Below the pieces are notes generated by a model. The model saw only the letters and a list, made by a program, of their open reading frames with translations. It ran no database searches and was not told where the DNA came from. From Caulochytrium protostelioides (taxonomy: Eukaryota > Chytridiomycota > Caulochytriomycetes > Caulochytriales > Caulochytriaceae), in NCBI GenBank assembly GCA_003615045.1, contig ML014237.1, positions 1-54,340 of the forward strand: a stretch of DNA of 54,340 nt, given 5' to 3'. Within the stretch, counting starts at the first letter, position 1. Each line of letters opens with the position of its first letter. Positions 51,490 through 54,340 of the stretch are shown here, one piece after another. The position numbers and the translations under genes were made by a program.

Positions 51490-52960
51490 TCGGGTATACT
51501 GACTCAACACGCACAGCAATCTTGGGTGATGCCCCCCAGGGGTCCCCCCCGAAGCAGTGAGCATTGTGATTCAGTGTCGAACGACTTTGCCGACCTTGGA
51601 CTGCAATGGGGTTTGCCCGTGGTTGCGGCATAGCGCCTCCGGTCTGGCGGGCAAGGCCAGGCAGCGTCGGATGTTCAACGCGGCATTGAGGTCGCGATTT
51701 ACAAACTTGCCGTCGGTGGAACTATACCACAGCCACCTTCGAACCACGATTCCCTGGCGCCGGCGTTGACCGGAGCTCAGGACCACATTCGTCTGGGCGT
51801 CCACCCGGATCTTGCCGACCGGGGTGGCCGGCGTCGGCTTGGCCGGGGAAGCACCCGCGCGAGCATTGCGGGGCGGGTTGACCCACGTCGGCGCCGTTGA
51901 GCGAGCGCCCGTCCGGGTATTGCCGGTCGGGTTGGCGGCCGTAGACGCGGTTTGGGCAACACCCGTCCGGGACGTGCGAGCGGCCGGCACCTGCATCGCG
52001 TCCCGGGGTTTCACCTTGGTCAGGAGGTCGTTTGTCTGGGCATGCACCTGAGTCGTCCGGAACTCGTCGACCAGGGTGGCGCGGAACCGCTGGGCACGCA
52101 CCTTGTGAGCGCGAGCGGTTGGAACGGCGATCTCGCCCTTGCCGCCGGGGGCAAACTTGGAGGCGCCATAGGCGACCACCACTTCAGCGATCACGGGCGC
52201 CATCTCCGCAGCTGCCCCCTAGGCGACGCGGTTCATGAACTTGGCAAGCACGCGCTGATTGCCGCTGTACCATCGCAGGCGCTGGTGTGCCCAGCCCGGC
52301 TTCAGAAACTAGGCCCACAGCGGTTCGTACGTGGCGAGCCACACCTCCAGGAAGCGGTGGTGCACGTCGAGCGCTGTGCCCTTGGAGCTCATCTCCGACA
52401 GCCGCTGCAGCGGCTCTTTCAAATGGCGCTGCCACCTCTCTGACTGCTTTTGGGCGGCTTTCATGCCGGATTCTACATCGTATTGCTTTCGACTCAACTT
52501 CCAGCTGACAACGTGGCCTTGGGACCCCACCATGGCCATAAAGATGTTGGGGCGGCCCGGGTCATTCCCGATGATACAGTACTCATCCAGGCTCTTTGCC
52601 AAGGGTTTCTGGGTCTGATCGGCACCGTCTCCCGGGGGATGCTCGGCCTGATCCAGTTTGCCTACGGGAGGGTGCTTAGTCTGAGGCGGGTCGTTTTCCG
52701 GCGGCTGTTCAGCCTGGTCCGGGCTGACAAGCCCTGGGGGTCGCCGTGACCATTGGCACGGCGCCGGCCACCTTCTTGCGCACCAAGTGGACCCCCATGC
52801 TCGTCCCGTCGCTGTCGACGGTTCTCGTAATCGTGGGATCCTTGCCTTCCAGCTTGCCGATGGCCAAGGTGGCCGCCCACCGCGCTGGCGGGGTCATGGT
52901 CTGGAGGGTCCTGAGGTGGCAGGTCACCCGCTTGAGTTCCGTCAGCCGACCGTCGAGCAC
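51490..52960 (-). mobile_element. Fanzor (TnpB-like) copy G: the most complete, disrupted
   Basis: On the minus strand, TITRTVDSDGTSMGVHLVRK (upstream segment, in another frame) is followed by one long frame from 52602 to 51571. It contains YCIIGNDPGRPNIFMAMVGS (first RuvC block, Asp at 52561-52563), a helical linker (SGMKAAQKQSERWQRHLKEP), WYSGNQRVLAKFMNRVA, VVVAYGASKFAPGGKGEIAV, LVDEFRTTQ (Glu at 52063-52065) and KFVNRDLNAALNIRRCL (Asp at 51691-51693). These are the RuvC I, II and III motifs of Fanzor/TnpB RNA-guided nucleases. Two in-frame TAGs (52309-52311 and 52219-52221) and the upstream frame change break it; TAG ends host genes here too. The zinc-ribbon Cys pairs are absent, and a 54-base repeat is inserted in that region. 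A GC-rich tail ends near 51491. Confidence 0.85.
51811..51972 (-). repeat. Three 54-base tandem repeats inside Fanzor copy G
   Basis: Units 51811-51864, 51865-51918 and 51919-51972 each encode an 18-residue Pro/Thr/Ala-rich segment (TRTGARSTAPTWVNPPRN type) on the minus strand. They separate two copies of an AQTN motif (HAQTNDL and DAQTNVV), suggesting that the zinc-ribbon area was expanded by duplication. Confidence 0.8.
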
Positions 52961-53553
52961 GCGGGTGTCGATGGCGGCCCAGCGCTATCGTGGTCGTCGG
53001 GATTCGGTCAGACGACGAGGCTTAGCAATCCTCGCGTCGGGGACACGAGCCGCAGACATGGGGCGTCGGCCAGTCGGCAGCGCCAGCGCTAGCGCCAGCG
53101 GCGTGCGGCTTGCGGCTACGCGGCGGCCCACCTGTGCGTGCGTGCGGATCACCCAGCGCGGACGGCATGAAACATCATTCAACGAAGGCGATCACGGCGG
53201 TCCCAGCATGTTGGCATCGGAGGAAGCCGAGCCCCGGATGATGATGCCTGACGCGTCCCGTCCACGCCGCGACGCGTGGGCGGCCCGACCGACGGGCAGC
53301 GTGGCTCTTGCGCATCCTGAGGGCTTTGCGGGTCGGCGCACGTATTCTCCGACGCATCCATCGGGGAAGGGTTCGGCCGCGCGCGCCGCCATCAGCACCA
53401 CCGCCGCCGCCGTCCTGTGCGGCACTTCACGTCTTCAGCGGAACTCCGCTGCGCCTGTCCGACGTGCTGCAGCCGGCGGCCTTCAGCTCCCACCCCTGCT
53501 CACGCCGCCCATCGCTCCCAGCCCAGCGCGCCGCCCCGGGGCGGGCCGAGCCG
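52961..53553. other. Intergenic; no gene seen
   Basis: It may contain the lost N-terminal part of Fanzor copy G, but no motif is readable. Short Arg-rich frames on both strands were not called. GCGCCAGCG-type words repeat near 53080-53100. Confidence 0.35.
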
Positions 53554-54340
53554 ATGCCGGCGGGCCGCCGCTCCACACGCGCCGCGGCGGCTGCCGCCAC
53601 GGCCGCTGCCGCTGCCGCCGTCGCCACGCCGTCGCCACAGACCTCGCCGTCCGTCTCGGTCACGCGCCGGCGATCGGCGCGCCAGGCGTCCGCCGCCGCG
53701 GCCGGACGGCCTGCCGACCCGCTCTCGGACCGCGAGGCGGACGCCGACCATGCGGGCTTTGAGACGCCTCTGGCCGCCGGCAGCAGTCCCGCGTTGTCGT
53801 CGTCGTCGTCGTCGTCGGCCGCGCCGTTGCTTGAACCCGCCGCCGCCTCTGACACCGTCGTGGCGGCGTCCGTTTCGCCGTCGCCGTCGCCATCGCCATC
53901 GCCCGCCACGCGTCGCCACGCCGGCGCTCGGCCGCGCGGTGCCGCCGCCTCACCGGGAAGCCGCCGTCGCTCGGGCGCCTCCAGCCGCCGCCGCCGCTCC
54001 TCCGCCGCCGCCGCCGCCTCCCCACCGTCGCTCCGCGCATCGGCTGCCGACGCCGTCCACGAGGAACCGCGGCCCGTGCCGCCCGTGGCAGAGACCGTGA
54101 TGGCGGACGCGCGAGAGGACGGCACGGACCCGGACCGCAGCCCGGAAGCCGCGCGGCCGCAGGAAGACGCCGTCGTCCTCGCCAGCGACGCGGGAGCCGA
54201 CGCGGGCGCTCTGGACCCGCCCGCCATGACGCTTGATACGCCCGGCGACGAGGCAATGGACGAGGCCGACAGCTTCGCGGCCATCCCGGTCCCGGCATCC
54301 CCGTCGCCGCCCAACTCGAGCCACCGGCGTCTCGTGAAGC
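53554..54340 (+). CDS. Disordered Ser/Ala/Pro-rich protein, 5' part (runs off the window)
   Basis: An open frame begins at the ATG at 53554 (MPAGRRSTRAAAAAATA) and stays open for 262 codons to the window edge. It has Ala, Ser and Pro runs, a basic SRRRRSS-type cluster and an acidic part (DREADADHAGFETP, GDEAMDEADSFAAIP). No domain is visible yet, so the function is unknown. A minus-strand frame (54314-53427) uses the same wobble positions and is also GC-ending, so base composition cannot decide between them. The plus frame is preferred because of its charge pattern and codon choice (TCG Ser, GAC Asp). The complete gene would settle it. Confidence 0.45.
   Translation, partial: MPAGRRSTRAAAAAATAAAAAAVATPSPQTSPSVSVTRRRSARQASAAAAGRPADPLSDREADADHAGFETPLAAGSSPALSSSSSSSAAPLLEPAAASDTVVAASVSPSPSPSPSPATRRHAGARPRGAAASPGSRRRSGASSRRRRSSAAAAASPPSLRASAADAVHEEPRPVPPVAETVMADAREDGTDPDRSPEAARPQEDAVVLASDAGADAGALDPPAMTLDTPGDEAMDEADSFAAIPVPASPSPPNSSHRRLVK

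Noticed and set aside
52063-52311. TAG read as a sense codon (both stops in Fanzor copy G are TAG)
   Set aside because: Host genes such as the MARK-type kinase end in TAG, so no code change is indicated; the other fragments are broken by other stops too.

Overview
The window looks like nuclear DNA of a flagellated (zoosporic) fungus with a very GC-rich, intron-poor genome. The evidence is a fungal-type Atf1 bZIP factor together with three genes of the flagellum or basal body: DNAAF1/ODA7, a SAXO-type microtubule protein and centrin-3. A decayed dynein heavy-chain fragment agrees with this. A chytrid or blastocladian relative is likely, but the species is an inference and cannot be fixed from this sequence.

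Layout. Bases 1-3612 hold broken Ty3/gypsy-type LTR retrotransposon pieces. Bases 4021-5765 hold a dynein heavy-chain gene fragment and two opposed fragments of a Fanzor (eukaryotic TnpB-like) nuclease. Bases 6392-10434 hold a GPI-anchored surface-protein gene and its decayed tandem paralogue. A housekeeping block follows: SEC14 (-), a DDHD phospholipase (-), a MARK/PAR-1 kinase (+), an OSTF1-like SH3-ankyrin protein (+), DNAAF1 with one clear intron (+) and IPI1/TEX10 (-). Next come another opposed pair of Fanzor fragments, a duplicated promoter-plus-signal-peptide cassette, a Ser/Ala/Pro-rich protein (-) and Atf1 (-). The right part holds a further Fanzor remnant, the second copy of the cassette driving a 655-aa putative secreted coiled-coil protein, another Fanzor remnant, SAXO (+), centrin-3 (+), the longest Fanzor copy (-), and the start of a disordered-protein gene that runs off the window.

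The most interesting signal is the Fanzor family: seven fragments at five loci. The best copy keeps all three RuvC-type acidic residues (D in GNDPGR, E in VDEFRTT, D in NRDLNA) but has lost the zinc-ribbon cysteines. Several copies end in a shared GC-rich hairpin just after the stop codon, where the guide (omega/fRNA) scaffold and element end lie in TnpB/Fanzor systems. At two loci two such 3' ends point outward, making TIR-like composite elements. A second notable signal is a ~955-bp cassette (TATA promoter, 5' leader, signal peptide, Pro/Gly-rich N-terminus) present twice with unrelated C-terminal sequence, which suggests modular secreted effectors.

Many long open frames here are by-products of high GC (Arg-rich frames and antisense shadows) and were not called. 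Family assignments rest on motifs recognised by eye; no database search was possible.
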